DNA from: Leishmania infantum JPCM5
Lineage: Eukaryota; Euglenozoa; Kinetoplastea; Trypanosomatida; Trypanosomatidae
Assembly (NCBI RefSeq): GCF_000002875.2
Contig: NC_009404.2
Location: 99,501 to 163,500 of the forward strand
DNA: 64,000 nucleotides
Reading direction: 5' to 3'
The notes under the pieces are model-generated. The model was given only the letters and a program-made list of their open reading frames with translations. It did not search any database and had not been told where the DNA came from. A program made the translations under genes and the position numbers. Position 1 is the first letter of the stretch, and each line of letters starts with the position of its first letter. This document shows positions 20,001 to 30,144 of the stretch, one piece after another.

Positions 20001-21170
20001 ATGCAGTTTGTGTTTGTTGTCAAGGGCCAGAGCTCGAGGGTGCCGCAGGCGCTGCCCCCCGACCGACTCTTTATCGCAGCATCTCGAGAGACGGCCCACC
20101 GCTCTCGCCATGTGCGGGCCTGGGGAGCAAAGAAATACAGCGCTGTCGTCCCCGCGGCAGGCGCGCCGCTGCAGATATCGGGCTCTCGACTGAGAGATCT
20201 CTGCTGGAGGGAGTCGCCTCTGTCCTCCACACTGTCGCTGGAAAAGGACGATCTCACGTTTAACTGCGTGATGGTGCAGACATCATACGCTGGTCGTGCC
20301 GCCGACGCAGATCGTGAGCCGGTGCCGCTGCGCGTGATCGCCGCTGACGCTCTCGAGCACATCTTCTTCAACGTCAACGAGGATCTCTTGCAAGATGGTC
20401 ACCTGGTTGTCTTCACGTATGCAGAGAATCTCCTGCACGTGGGTATCGACGCTGACATCTGGGCAGAGGCCCGAGTGGCGGCGCCCGGGGCCCGCACAGG
20501 CGTCGCTGTCGGTGCTGACGGTGGCACTGGGGACTGTGGCAATGCCGGCGGCCGTGCAGCTGAGGGAGCCGCCAAAGAGGGCCCTTCTCTCAACACTGAC
20601 GGCGCCGCCGAATCGGAGTTCGCCAGACGGCGGCGCCGTGTCGACCTTATGTGGGGTGAGGAAGAACCCGGTCGGTCGTCCCGCCGCCTCGACTCGCCTC
20701 ACTCACTGCTGAATAAGGAAGGGGTGTTGGCTGTCGTGCCGTCTGCTGTGAGCGGCGACGACATCAAGGAGCTGAATGAGCTCATCGACGAAGGCAAATT
20801 GGCGAACCTCGACGCGAGGCTGACGGACTTCTTCTGTTGTCAGTGCTATCATCTGCCGCTGCTGACGCTCACCATGTCGTGCTGTGGGGCGGTGCTATGT
20901 CAGTGCTGCGCACCGACGCCGCCGACGGTGGAAGGAGTGTCAGCGGCGGATCACGCGTGTCCCGTCTGCGGGGAAGAGCCACTGGATCCCCCGCTAAGCC
21001 ACTTGGAGCGTGATGTGAAGGTGGCCAAACTGGTAAAGGAGCTGAAGGTGCTCTACTTGCCTCAGCTGCACGCACTTCGTGACTCACGACAGGCCTCGGC
21101 GGAACCGACGAAGCCTTCACCGCCGCCTTTTCTGCTGCCCAACACACCGGTTCTTGGATCGCCGCGTTGA
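20001..21170 (+). CDS. RING/U-box-like zinc-binding protein, 389 aa
   Basis: The ATG at 20001 (MQFVFVVKGQSSRVPQALPPDRLFI) follows a pyrimidine tract with AG near 19972. Residues 1-160 look globular; residues ~165-235 are Gly/Ala/Ser/Arg rich and linker-like. Residues ~277-330 hold a cysteine cluster: CCQC, then SCCGAVLCQCC, then CPVCGEEPLDPP. This spacing resembles a RING or RING-like finger of the RBBP6/DWNN type. The very N-terminus (MQFVFVVKGQSS...) is reminiscent of a ubiquitin-like DWNN fold, which would make it an RBBP6/Mpe1-like factor of 3'-end processing, but I did not confirm this. At minimum a zinc-binding, possibly E3-ligase-like protein. A chimeric SIDER copy lies in its presumed 3' UTR. 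Confidence 0.7.
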   Translation: MQFVFVVKGQSSRVPQALPPDRLFIAASRETAHRSRHVRAWGAKKYSAVVPAAGAPLQISGSRLRDLCWRESPLSSTLSLEKDDLTFNCVMVQTSYAGRAADADREPVPLRVIAADALEHIFFNVNEDLLQDGHLVVFTYAENLLHVGIDADIWAEARVAAPGARTGVAVGADGGTGDCGNAGGRAAEGAAKEGPSLNTDGAAESEFARRRRRVDLMWGEEEPGRSSRRLDSPHSLLNKEGVLAVVPSAVSGDDIKELNELIDEGKLANLDARLTDFFCCQCYHLPLLTLTMSCCGAVLCQCCAPTPPTVEGVSAADHACPVCGEEPLDPPLSHLERDVKVAKLVKELKVLYLPQLHALRDSRQASAEPTKPSPPPFLLPNTPVLGSPR

Positions 21171-21540
21171 GCACGAGTCGGCTGGAGTTGTCGCGGAAGG
21201 GGAGCTCGGCATATAGGCCAACTTATACACAGACGTATCATTGCTGCGGGTAGACATAAACAGGAGTCAGCCCTTTTTTCTACAGGTGCATCCCGTGCGG
21301 CAGAGTCTAATTTCGTATGACTCCTCCGCTGCTTGCCTCACACCACCTGTTTCCGCGTGGACGCTGTCTACGGTGCATCCTGCAGCCACATCCGGCGGAG
21401 GTCGATCATGCGCTCCAGCCAAAAACGCGTACGACGCGCAGGCACAGCCACGCACGCTGCATCCAACTCACATGGCCCGTTGACTAATTTCCAACCTGTG
21501 CGCACCTCATGCCTGCAACCCCTCTTTCTTTTCACACTAG

Positions 21541-22066
21541 CGACAGGGGGCATCTTCGCGTGCTGACGGGCTCAAGCACCCACGGCGCAAGTGGGGCTCA
21601 GATCGATGCAGCACTGCGAATGTCGGTGGTGATTCCCAGCATGGCGTGGCGTCAGAGCGAGCCGCGACAGTGCAGACGTGTGCGCCATCCATGGGATGGG
21701 CAATGCGCCAGCCTGACCCGCACCTACCTCACCAGGCCCTCGCACTGCCCTGCCGGTGGGGTGGTGGGGAGCCTGGGCCACCCCGATGGCGGCACCGCGT
21801 GGCGACCGGCACAATGGGAGCGGCTGTGCGGCGACCTGCGAGGCGGGGATGGTGGGCGGAGTCTGAGTCCGAGGCGATGCTCCGATGAATGAGTAGGCGC
21901 ATCGCTGTAACGTGTGTGTGTGTGCGCGTGTTCGGCTGCTTCGCACGACGCGGATGGGGGCCTGTGACAGGGCTGGTGTGTGTGTGTGTGGTGTGCGTGT
22001 GGTGGTGGGGAGGTGCAGCTTAGTTTAACCTCATGCTCTATGGCCGGAGTACTGAACTTGAAGAAC
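21541..22066 (+). mobile_element. SIDER-type retroposon, copy C (chimeric/5'-divergent)
   Basis: From 21653 (CAGAGCGAGCCGCGAC) to 22054 (GCCGGAGTACTG) it is nearly identical to copies A, B and D, apart from a shorter GT tract and the TTTAACCTC variant. Upstream, 21568-21598 only loosely resembles the equivalent part of A (GGCTCAAGCACCCACGGCGCAAG against GGTCAAGCACCCCACGGCGCAAG). About 55 nt of unrelated sequence (21599-21652) then replaces a short joint in A. The element is therefore an old degenerate 5' part joined to a young 3' part. Confidence 0.7.
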
Positions 22067-22335
22067 TCCTTCCCTTCTCTCCACTGCTGCGACACTGACG
22101 CGTACGCAAGTTGCCGTTTCCATCGCGCCCTGTCTATTTAACCCCCTTGTCTCTCTGTCCCATACGCTTTTTTTACGGTGGATGCGGCTCACAGATGGCT
22201 CCTCGCTCCACCTTTGACGCTGTCTGAGCGTGCGGTAACGGTGTGCTAGCGACAACTCTCTCGTCAGCGCATGTGCTCACGCCTTCTGTTCACTGTATTT
22301 GACACAGCATCGCCCGCGCGCCGACGTCGCTCCGA

Positions 22336-23262
22336 ATGCCGGCACAAGTGCAGTTCACAGACCTGGACTCAGACGCACACACGCTTCCTTCGACGTGGCG
22401 CAGCCTTGCAGATATCAAAAAACACGTATTTAGTCCGGGGTACGTTGTGGAGGGGGAGGCCGGCTGCTGCACCGGTGTGGCGGAGTCTGCCAGGCCACTC
22501 CTCGCTGCTGCCACTATTGTTCTTTACGACTTCTTCGCTGAGAGGGTATGCCGAAAGCGAAGTCGAGGCAAGGGGGCACCTGCTGCATGCGCAGGCTGCG
22601 ATGACAGCGCGCCAGGCGGACACCGAAAAAAGAAAACAGTGCGACATAGCTGCTGTAGTGCGACCTTGCGCAGCGCGGTCTTGGCGGTGCTGCACACCGC
22701 CCACGAATCCATCGGGAGCCCCGAGGCCGTCAGCCACGGTGGCTGTGTGGTGATTGTGCACGTCAAAGCCACAAGAGAAGACGTGAGATGCGCATCACCA
22801 AAAACAGCAAGCCGCGTGCCCGTGTGGCTTGTGGACGGAGTGTGCGTAGCAGAAGACGTTCCTCGAGCTTATCGAGCGGTGTGGACGAGCCCAGCGATCT
22901 CATCGGAGCCACCGATGCACTCGACCACTGAGGATAACACTACAGTTGCTGCTGCCCTAGGCACTTCCGACTCTTCTTCTTGCCTCGTGACGGTGGAAGG
23001 TCAGCTGCGGGCGCAGGTGACACGCGTTGGCGACAGTTGGTGCACCGGAACTCCTTTGTGTGGTGTACGGCTCATGTGGGTGTCACCGGCGTCACGCGGA
23101 CGTGGGGTGGCCTATTCGATGATTGAACGGGCCCGGCATGCTGTGTGCTACGGATTCGTGGTGCCACCGGAGCACGTCGCCTTCAGTGAGCCCACGGCGA
23201 TGGGCAGTGCCTTTGCTCGCCGGTACCAAGCGCGACAAGACTTCCTAGTGTACCATTACTGA
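22336..23262 (+). CDS. ECO1: ECO1/ESCO-type cohesin acetyltransferase
   Basis: The C-terminal ~75 residues match the ESCO acetyltransferase domain: CGVRLMWVSPASRGRGVAYSM (from about residue 242), acetyl-CoA loop SRGRGVA, then CYGFVV, FSEPTAMGSAFARRY (about 283-297) and the terminus FLVYHY. Human ESCO reads CGISRIWV...RRKKIA...AFSDPTPDGKLFA...FLVYNF. Eco1 acetylates the SMC3 head during S phase to establish sister-chromatid cohesion, so this is predicted to act in the nucleus. The family's Asp in SDPT is Glu here (residue 285). A canonical CCHH finger is not evident in the N-terminal half; a loose C-x2-C...H...H group occurs around CAGCDDSAPGGH. Length 308 aa, close to yeast Eco1 (~280). The start is the ATG at 22336. 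The previous gene's SIDER ends only about 280 nt upstream. Confidence 0.85.
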   Translation: MPAQVQFTDLDSDAHTLPSTWRSLADIKKHVFSPGYVVEGEAGCCTGVAESARPLLAAATIVLYDFFAERVCRKRSRGKGAPAACAGCDDSAPGGHRKKKTVRHSCCSATLRSAVLAVLHTAHESIGSPEAVSHGGCVVIVHVKATREDVRCASPKTASRVPVWLVDGVCVAEDVPRAYRAVWTSPAISSEPPMHSTTEDNTTVAAALGTSDSSSCLVTVEGQLRAQVTRVGDSWCTGTPLCGVRLMWVSPASRGRGVAYSMIERARHAVCYGFVVPPEHVAFSEPTAMGSAFARRYQARQDFLVYHY

Positions 23263-24010
23263 GCGTTCTCTGCTCTGCACGTCGTCGTCTCTCTCCGGAA
23301 GAGCGCACGCGCACAACTCCGTGACGTCCTTTAAACCGCAAAGAAGAGCACAAACGAACAAGCGCCCACCTCGGTTTGAACGAGCGCACTTGAGCGCGAC
23401 ATCCTCACGGCACCACTGCGCCGCCTGCAGCAATTACTCATGGTTTACTGCCGTTCGGCATTGCCCCTCATCATAAAACATGTTTCGCGTATACGTCTGA
23501 GCTATAGGGAGGCGGAGCGATTCCTGTCTCTCGTTGCCCCGCATGCTCCGTGAGACCCCTTCATCCTATCGCTCTACTGCTGCTGACCGGAGTACCCAGT
23601 GCGCTCAGCCCTGCCATCGCTCCCTCATCTGCGTCCTTCACGTAGGCCCTCCTTAATTTCTTCCTGTCAATGGCTTTCTCGCTCACTCGCTCCCTAATAG
23701 AGGCGGGCTGCCGATGTACTTCACGTGGACCGCCTTCCCCTTTGCCCCGCCTCCAATCGGGTGCACCACTACACACGTGCAAGATCATTCCTGACGCTTT
23801 CTCACAAACTCAGAGGCAGCACTTATCGACGAAGTTTCCCATCATTCTCTCCTCCAACCACAAATACGCGACTGAATGTGAACTCACGCCGGTCTCCAAC
23901 GAGAAACAGACAGCCTTCTGCGCAGCGTCGATCCTTCGACGTCTGCTCCGCTTTTCTGAAGTCGACAAGCGGCGCAAATATGTAACACATAATTGCATAC
24001 GTAGGTAAGT
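23263..24010. other. Spacer upstream of the tandem repeat
   Basis: Presumed 3' UTR of the ECO1-like gene. It contains short T/C patches but no gene, and leads directly into the ~1-kb tandem repeat. Confidence 0.4.
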
Positions 24011-26533
24011 GCAGGCACCCCTCGACGCATGTGTGCGCGTGTGATGATACACCAAAGCAGGGAATCTCTTGTCGAGCGCCGGCGCGCGTCGCCGGCGTGG
24101 TGACATGACACACTTTGAGTAACCGAATCCATTCATTGAATTGCCTGACCCGTGCGTGTGTGTGTGCGTGTCGGACGCATGCGTGTGCTCCCACCCCCCC
24201 CCCCCAAATGACGAATGTGGCATCTCTCCACGGACACCGCATTCGCACTGCGGTGCGTGACATCACTGTTGCCTTCGAACCTAATACCAGGGCCGATGCG
24301 GGCGTGGGTGTGGGTGTGCAGCTGAAGAGTGCCCGGACGTGTGCGACTGCGTGATGAGCTATAGGTCTACGACGAACAACTCGTCTGATCACCCTTGTTG
24401 ATGACCCCACACACCTTTTGCTTCCTCACTGACTGGCAGTCGCGGCCGCTGTGTGCTTGCGCGCGTGGACGACGGAGCGCGGGGCAAGGCGGTGTGGAGC
24501 ACGTGCGCACATGGAGATGCTGTGTGCGTTGCCGTCTTCGCACTTCCTCAGCCCCCTTCTCGCCTCCCTGCTGCTGCTGCTGCGCCGCTCTGGCGATGCG
24601 CGCTGCGCAGATGCGCCTCCGGTCGTTTCCGCAGTTGTCGGCTCTTGCTCTCTATCGGCGGCACATGATTCGACACTTGGATGAACTTGTCCTCCGCAGA
24701 GTGCCGCTGCTGCTCTCTGAAGAGGCGCGGCGTGCACGAGGCTGCATGAAAACATCCTGATGACCGTGCCTGCGTGTGTGCGCCTTACGCAAATGCGTAG
24801 CGGCGCTGCCACTGCCGCTCTCTGCGTGTCTGTGTTGGTGCGCCCGCCCCTCCCGCCTTCGCATGCCGCCACAGGATTACCACACCAACGAGTTTCTGAT
24901 GTAATGAGTCCGAGCCCTTCCGCGGCGACGAGTCGATAACGCTGTCAACTGTGCAATGAGGCGCTGCGTGGTGGGCGCTGTGGGCGTGTGCGTCTGTGCT
25001 GTGTGGGCCGAAGTGGTGCGCATGCAGGCACCCCTCGACGCATGTGTGCGCGTGTGATGATACACCAAAGCAGGGAATCTCTTGTCGAGCGCCGGCGCGC
25101 GTCGCCGGCGTGGTGACATGACACACTTTGAGTAACCGAATCCATTCATTGAATTGCCTGACCCGTGCGTGTGCGTGTGCGTGTCGGACGCATGCGTGTG
25201 CTCCCACCCCCCCCCAAATGACGAATGTGGCATCTCTCCACGGACACCGCATTCGCACTGCGGTGCGTGACATCACTGTTGCCTTCGAACCTAATACCAG
25301 GGCCGATGCGGGCGTGGGTGTGGGTGTGCAGCTGAAGAGTGCCCGGACGTGTGCGACTGCGTGATGAGCTATAGGTCTACGACGAACAACTCGTCTGATC
25401 ACCCTTGTTGATGACCCCACACACCTTTTGCTTCCTCACTGACTGGCAGTCGCGGCCGCTGTGTGCTTGCGCGCGTGGACGACGGAGCGCGGGGCAAGGC
25501 GGTGTGGAGCACGTGCGCACATGGAGATGCTGTGTGCGTTGCCGTCTTCGCACTTCCTCAGCCCCCTTCTCGCCTCCCTGCTGCTGCTGCTGCGCCGCTC
25601 TGGCGATGCGCGCTGCGCAGATGCGCCTCCGGTCGTTTCCGCAGTTGTCGGCTCTTGCTCTCTATCGGCGGCACATGATTCGACACTTGGATGAACTTGT
25701 CCTCCGCAGAGTGCCGCTGCTGCTCTCTGAAGAGGCGCGGCGTGCACGAGGCTGCATGAAAACATCCTGATGACCGTGCCTGCGTGTGTGCGCCTTACGC
25801 AAATGCGTAGCGGCGCTGCCACTGCCGCTCTCTGCGTGTCTGTGTTGGTGCGCCCGCCCCTCCCGCCTTCGCATGCCGCCACAGGATTACCACACCAACG
25901 AGTTTCTGATGTAATGAGTCCGAGCCCTTCCGCGGCGACGAGTCGATAACGCTGTCAACTGTGCAATGAGGCGCTGCGTGGTGGGCGCTGTGGGCGTGTG
26001 CGTCTGTGCTGTGTGGGCCGAAGTGGTGCGCATGCAGGCACCCCTCGACGCATGTGTGCGCGTGTGATGATACACCAAAGCAGGGAATCTCTTGTCGAGC
26101 GCCGGCGCGCGTCGCCGGCGTGGTGACATGACACACTTTGAGTAACCGAATCCATTCATTGAATTGCCTGACCCGTGCGTGTGCGTGTGCGTGTCGGACG
26201 CATGCGTGTGCTCCCACCCCCCCCCCAAATGACGAATGTGGCATCTCTCCACGGACACCGCATTCGCACTGCGGTGCGTGACATCACTGTTGCCTTCGAA
26301 CCTAATACCAGGGCCGATGCGGGCGTGGGTGTGGGTGTGCAGCTGAAGAGTGCCCGGACGTGTGCGACTGCGTGATGAGCTATAGGTCTACGACGAACAA
26401 CTCGTCTGATCACCCTTGTTGATGACCCCACACACCTTTTGCTTCCTCACTGACTGGCAGTCGCGGCCGCTGTGTGCTTGCGCGCGTGGACGACGGAGCG
26501 CGGGGCAAGGCGGTGTGGAGCACGTGCGCACAT
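24011..26533. repeat. Intergenic tandem repeat, unit ~1010 bp, 2.5 copies
   Basis: Three head-to-tail units start with GCAGGCACCCCTCGACGC at 24011, 25024 and 26034 (unit lengths 1013 and 1010). The third is cut after 499 bp at CACGTGCGCACAT (26533). The units are almost identical; differences seen are a C-run of 12, 9 and 10 C, and a GTGTGTGTGCGTG/GTGTGCGTGTGCGTG variant. Each complete or partial unit contains a GC hairpin formed by two copies of CGCCGGCG separated by CGCGT (copy 2 at about 25092-25112), plus several TGATGA and CTGA strings. Open frames on both strands repeat with the unit and lack coding character. No similarity to the SIDER elements was seen. Confidence 0.9.
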
Positions 26534-27945
26534 AGAGGCTCGAATGTGGTGATGTGGGACGCTTGGCGTAGGCCTCTTGCATTCTTATATGGCTGATGGG
26601 GATGATGGATGTGTAGGAATGGTTGTGGTTTTGGGGACATTGCTGGCTATGAGGGCTGCTGTGTGGAGCAGTCGTGGGAGATGCCGGATTGTGGTGGTGG
26701 CGATGGGTATCGGGGTGTGGCTTTGGATAATGTTCTTCCGCCGTTCTTGCGTGTGCATTTGTAGTGCGGCGCACCCGCTGGAAACCCGTTGTCTGTGTGC
26801 GTGTTTTTGGTGCCCGTGATGGACTGCTGAGCAGTCGAGAGAGGCGAAAACGTTTGAATGAGGCGTTGCGGCGGTGGGTATCGAAGTATTTTCCACCTGC
26901 CTTAAAAGTAGGCTGCCTCGTTAACCTCACTACCAACCTTCTGGGCGTGTTCGTGCATGTGGGCGCGTGGATGCCTGAGCGCGACTGCACTGCCAGATAA
27001 GAAACCGGAAACCCCTGCACATACACCTACTCTTTTTGACTGACGTGCGCACCATGTGTGTCTCATTCTTGTCGGCCCTCATCGTCGCTCTCCCCATCCG
27101 TGCACGACATACTTTTTTTTCTCTACGCCCTTCGTCGCGTTCGCGCCGGCAAACTTGCACGTACCCTGATGGCTGTGCCGTTCCTTTTTCAGTGATCAAC
27201 GCAAACGCGTTCTCTGATCTGCTTTTTCGCGTGCAGGAACGCCCTAGCTTTCTCTGCACCTGCTGTGGCGCCTCTCTTCTATTTACCCATATATATATGA
27301 ATACACATATGTGATCTTGTAAACTTGTGTGCTTGTTTGGAGACCTGCGGGGCGTCATACTTGTTTCAGCAATCCTGTGTGACTATGTCCTCCTCCGACG
27401 CACGCTACCTCTCTTGATACGTCTAGCTCGCTACGCGTGACTAATCTTATCCCTTCCCCGCTTATTCCAGCACGAGTGCGCGCCCGTGCTAGCGGCCGTC
27501 TCTGTGGGTGCGTGTGCGCGTGCAGACGGCGTCGTCTTTATTCCTTTATGGGCTATCCACCTATTTCTCCCAAGCTGCACGTGTCTTCGTTCGAATACGA
27601 CCTTAGCATCTGATTGGCTTGGCGCACTGCCAATTCCGGCTACCGTGAAGCCGTGTCGGTTGCCGCGCTCTCTCTTCGCCTCCGACTCACTCGCACATCC
27701 GCAGCGTCGGCTTTATTGTTGTGAGCCTCGCTGTCGCCATCACAGCCTGGCACACACACATACATATATATGTATATATATATATACATGAATACACGCC
27801 CTCCGTCAACGTACGCGCACATCTGCCGCATCTTTTCCACAGCCCTGTGGTCAATCGTCTCTGTGAATCGCCTCAGCGGATAAAGAACGGACATCCCCCC
27901 CTCCCCCCCCACACACACACACGCACGCGCGCAGAGCAACCAATC
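26534..27945. other. Spacer downstream of the tandem repeat
   Basis: GT/GG-rich sequence (26540-26830) followed by AT-rich patches. The most conspicuous is an alternating CA/TA tract with TA dyad symmetry at about 27750-27790; another TATATATATG patch sits near 27288-27312. A C/CA-rich stretch at 27895-27932 directly precedes the transporter start. Confidence 0.45.
27750..27790. repeat. CA/TA alternating microsatellite
   Basis: CACACACACA runs into TACATATATATGTATATATATATATACATG. The TA part is self-complementary and could extrude as a hairpin. It lies about 155 nt upstream of the transporter ATG, within its presumed 5' UTR or splice region. Confidence 0.8.
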
Positions 27946-30144
27946 ATGCCGGCGACGTTCATGAATGAGAAAGGTGACCCGTGGCGGTGGGTCGTGCTAG
28001 CCCTTTTCTGCCTCTACAGCGCGTCGAACGCAATACAGTGGATCACGTACTCGTCGATCGCGACGGCAACTCGCACCTTCTTTGACCTGACGACGAATCA
28101 GCTGAACATGCTCTCCTCCGTCTACATGATCGTCTTCGTCGTCGGCGCCTACTTTACCTGCACAACCTTTGAGCGCTGGGGGGTGAGGCGTGGTGTTCTT
28201 ATCGGATGTGAACTGAACGCCATGGGGTCGATCCTGAAGGTGGCCCCCGGGTTGCAGAAGCCGTGCTACCTCACCCTGGTTGTGCCGCAGACCCTCAATT
28301 CGATCGCGCAGCTCTTTGTGCTGTCGACGCCGCCGCTGATTGCGGCGCAGTACTTTGCGCCGCACCAGCGTACCTTCGCGACAGCCATTGCAGCCACGGC
28401 GAACAGCCTCGGTAACGCCATCGCTCTTTTCGCACCACCCTTGATCGTCAGGTCTAGTACCGGCACCACGAAGGAGTTCATGCTGTTGTTCTGCCTTGAG
28501 ATGGGCTTCTGCGTCTTGATCACTGTCGGCGTCTTCCTCTTCCTGCGGCCACCAAGCTTCAAGGCACCGAGCCAGGCACTGCTCGGGGAACTCGCGTCTG
28601 CCGAGGGTCGCGCAGCGAGCGGCCGCGCGCAGCGCCCTGTTGCACAGCAGCTGCATCAGCGGCGCGGTGACCGAGAGGAGGGGGTCGCTCCCGACGAGTT
28701 GCAGAGTGAGGCCTGCAGTAATGTGCAGAACGGCGACCGCAGCAGCGTTGAGGATAAGAACGATGACAGCGGCGTCGGCGCAGGACGAGGCCGCGCTGTC
28801 GCTCACGGCCAGCGTCACACGGCGCCAGGTGAACCAATAGCATCACACATCTCTGCGTGCGCCGGTGCACGCGGCAACAACACCAGCGTCAACCGCCCTG
28901 TTGTTGAATTCGCGGATGCGGAAGGTACGGCTAAGCCGGGCGGCGGTGCCTACAGCGCGCAGGAGGTCACTCTGGACCCATCCCCGGATTTTTACACCGA
29001 GTTTGACCGCGGCAGCATGAGCAAGCACAAGGCGATGACGATGTGGCACCGGCTTCGGCACAACGAGCACGTGATCACGTTCCTCGAGGTCGGTCACACC
29101 ATCTACCTACTTCTATGCCGCCGCGACTTCGTCTTTTTGCTTGGCGCCTTCAGTATCAGTATGGGCAGTGTCTGGACCTACGCCTCTGTGCTGGCGCAGA
29201 TCTTGGAGCCCTTCGGCGTGGCGGCCGAGCTGGCTGGCGGCATCGGTGCTTTCAACGTTATTGTCGGGACGGTGGTGTCCTACCTGGTCGGCCTCTGGGT
29301 GGACCGCACACGGCACTATAAGTACCCTCTGCTGGTTTGCTTGATGGGCTCCGTGCTGTGCTGCATCGGGCTCATCATCATCATGCTGAAGGCGCCGAGC
29401 CACACCCGCACAATGGATGGGCTCTGCTCTTTCATCTACATCTTTGCCGGCGTCTTCCAGAACACCGCCATTCCGATCTGCTTCGAGTTCGCGATGGAGA
29501 TCTCCTACCCACTGCCCGAGTCCGTGCCCGGCGCCCTCCTCATGGCCGGCGCAAACCTGTGCTCTCTAATCATGCTCTCCGTCGCCTCTATGATGCTGGG
29601 CAACGGCGTTGCATCGACCTCGGCGTGTGTCAGTGTGCTCATTCTCATCACGTGCGTGTGCGTTGTCGGCGCCATTCTCGCTGTTTTCCCGCGCGAGAAG
29701 CTCTACCGTCGCGATGCAGAGGTGGAGGCACGGCAGCAGTTGGTGGCCGCCTCCGCCGACAGCTATGCGGCTAGCACTGCGGCGACTCGTCAGTTCTACG
29801 CGAACTCATTGACGGCGCATCCGCATCCGCAGCCGCCGCTACCGCTGTCAGGGCTGGAGAATGCTAGGCGGGGTGCACCAGCGCCGCTCAGCGGCGCCAC
29901 CGGCAAGGACGCGGAGACCGAGAAGGAGATGCTGCCGCGTGCGGCACGCCGGCCTTCCGAGACAAAGGCGCCTCCTGCCGTCGTCGCGGTGTGCAAGAGC
30001 GTCTTCGCCGATGATGAGCTTCTCGACGACGCCCTGGTGGATGCGCGGCAGCTGCAGAACCGAATGACGCGAGAGGAGATGAATGGCGGCACGCCGGGAC
30101 TGGCACAACACCAAGAGGAGGAGATGTGCGCGCGGCACCGCTGA
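27946..30144 (+). CDS. FLVCR-like major facilitator transporter, 732 aa
   Basis: A 12-span MFS protein. The N-terminal helices closely follow the FLVCR pattern: RWVVLALFCLYSASNAIQWITYSS (family RWVxLxxFxLYSxxNAFQWIxY), then VYMIVFVVGAY, ERWGVRRGVLIGCELNAMGS, and LNSIAQLFVLSTPPLIAAQYFAP followed by ANSLGNAIALFAPP (family GNQLGTAxGFLLPP). FLVCR proteins move heme or choline and ethanolamine; Leishmania, a heme auxotroph, has an FLVCR-type heme transporter. I cannot tell which paralogue or substrate this is. The loop between spans 6 and 7 (about residues 200-365) is unusually long, hydrophilic and low complexity, and the C-terminal ~150 residues form a cytosolic Ala/Arg/Glu-rich tail. The start is the first ATG after the CA tract (MPATFMNEKGDPWRWV); an alternative is Met6. 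Confidence 0.85.
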   Translation: MPATFMNEKGDPWRWVVLALFCLYSASNAIQWITYSSIATATRTFFDLTTNQLNMLSSVYMIVFVVGAYFTCTTFERWGVRRGVLIGCELNAMGSILKVAPGLQKPCYLTLVVPQTLNSIAQLFVLSTPPLIAAQYFAPHQRTFATAIAATANSLGNAIALFAPPLIVRSSTGTTKEFMLLFCLEMGFCVLITVGVFLFLRPPSFKAPSQALLGELASAEGRAASGRAQRPVAQQLHQRRGDREEGVAPDELQSEACSNVQNGDRSSVEDKNDDSGVGAGRGRAVAHGQRHTAPGEPIASHISACAGARGNNTSVNRPVVEFADAEGTAKPGGGAYSAQEVTLDPSPDFYTEFDRGSMSKHKAMTMWHRLRHNEHVITFLEVGHTIYLLLCRRDFVFLLGAFSISMGSVWTYASVLAQILEPFGVAAELAGGIGAFNVIVGTVVSYLVGLWVDRTRHYKYPLLVCLMGSVLCCIGLIIIMLKAPSHTRTMDGLCSFIYIFAGVFQNTAIPICFEFAMEISYPLPESVPGALLMAGANLCSLIMLSVASMMLGNGVASTSACVSVLILITCVCVVGAILAVFPREKLYRRDAEVEARQQLVAASADSYAASTAATRQFYANSLTAHPHPQPPLPLSGLENARRGAPAPLSGATGKDAETEKEMLPRAARRPSETKAPPAVVAVCKSVFADDELLDDALVDARQLQNRMTREEMNGGTPGLAQHQEEEMCARHR

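Noticed and set aside
24003..24010. GTAGGTAAGT, a perfect-looking 5' splice-site sequence just before the tandem repeat
   Set aside because: Cis-introns are extremely rare in trypanosomatids, and no exon or matching 3' site associated with it is evident.
24395..25882. Repeated open frames on both strands of the ~1-kb tandem repeat (e.g. 121 and 148 codons)
   Set aside because: They are Cys/Arg/His-rich low-complexity translations, duplicated only because the DNA unit is duplicated; frames on both strands cannot all be coding.
27580..27605. GTTCGAATAC as a possible tRNA B box
   Set aside because: No A box or cloverleaf pairing at suitable spacing could be found, so no tRNA is called.
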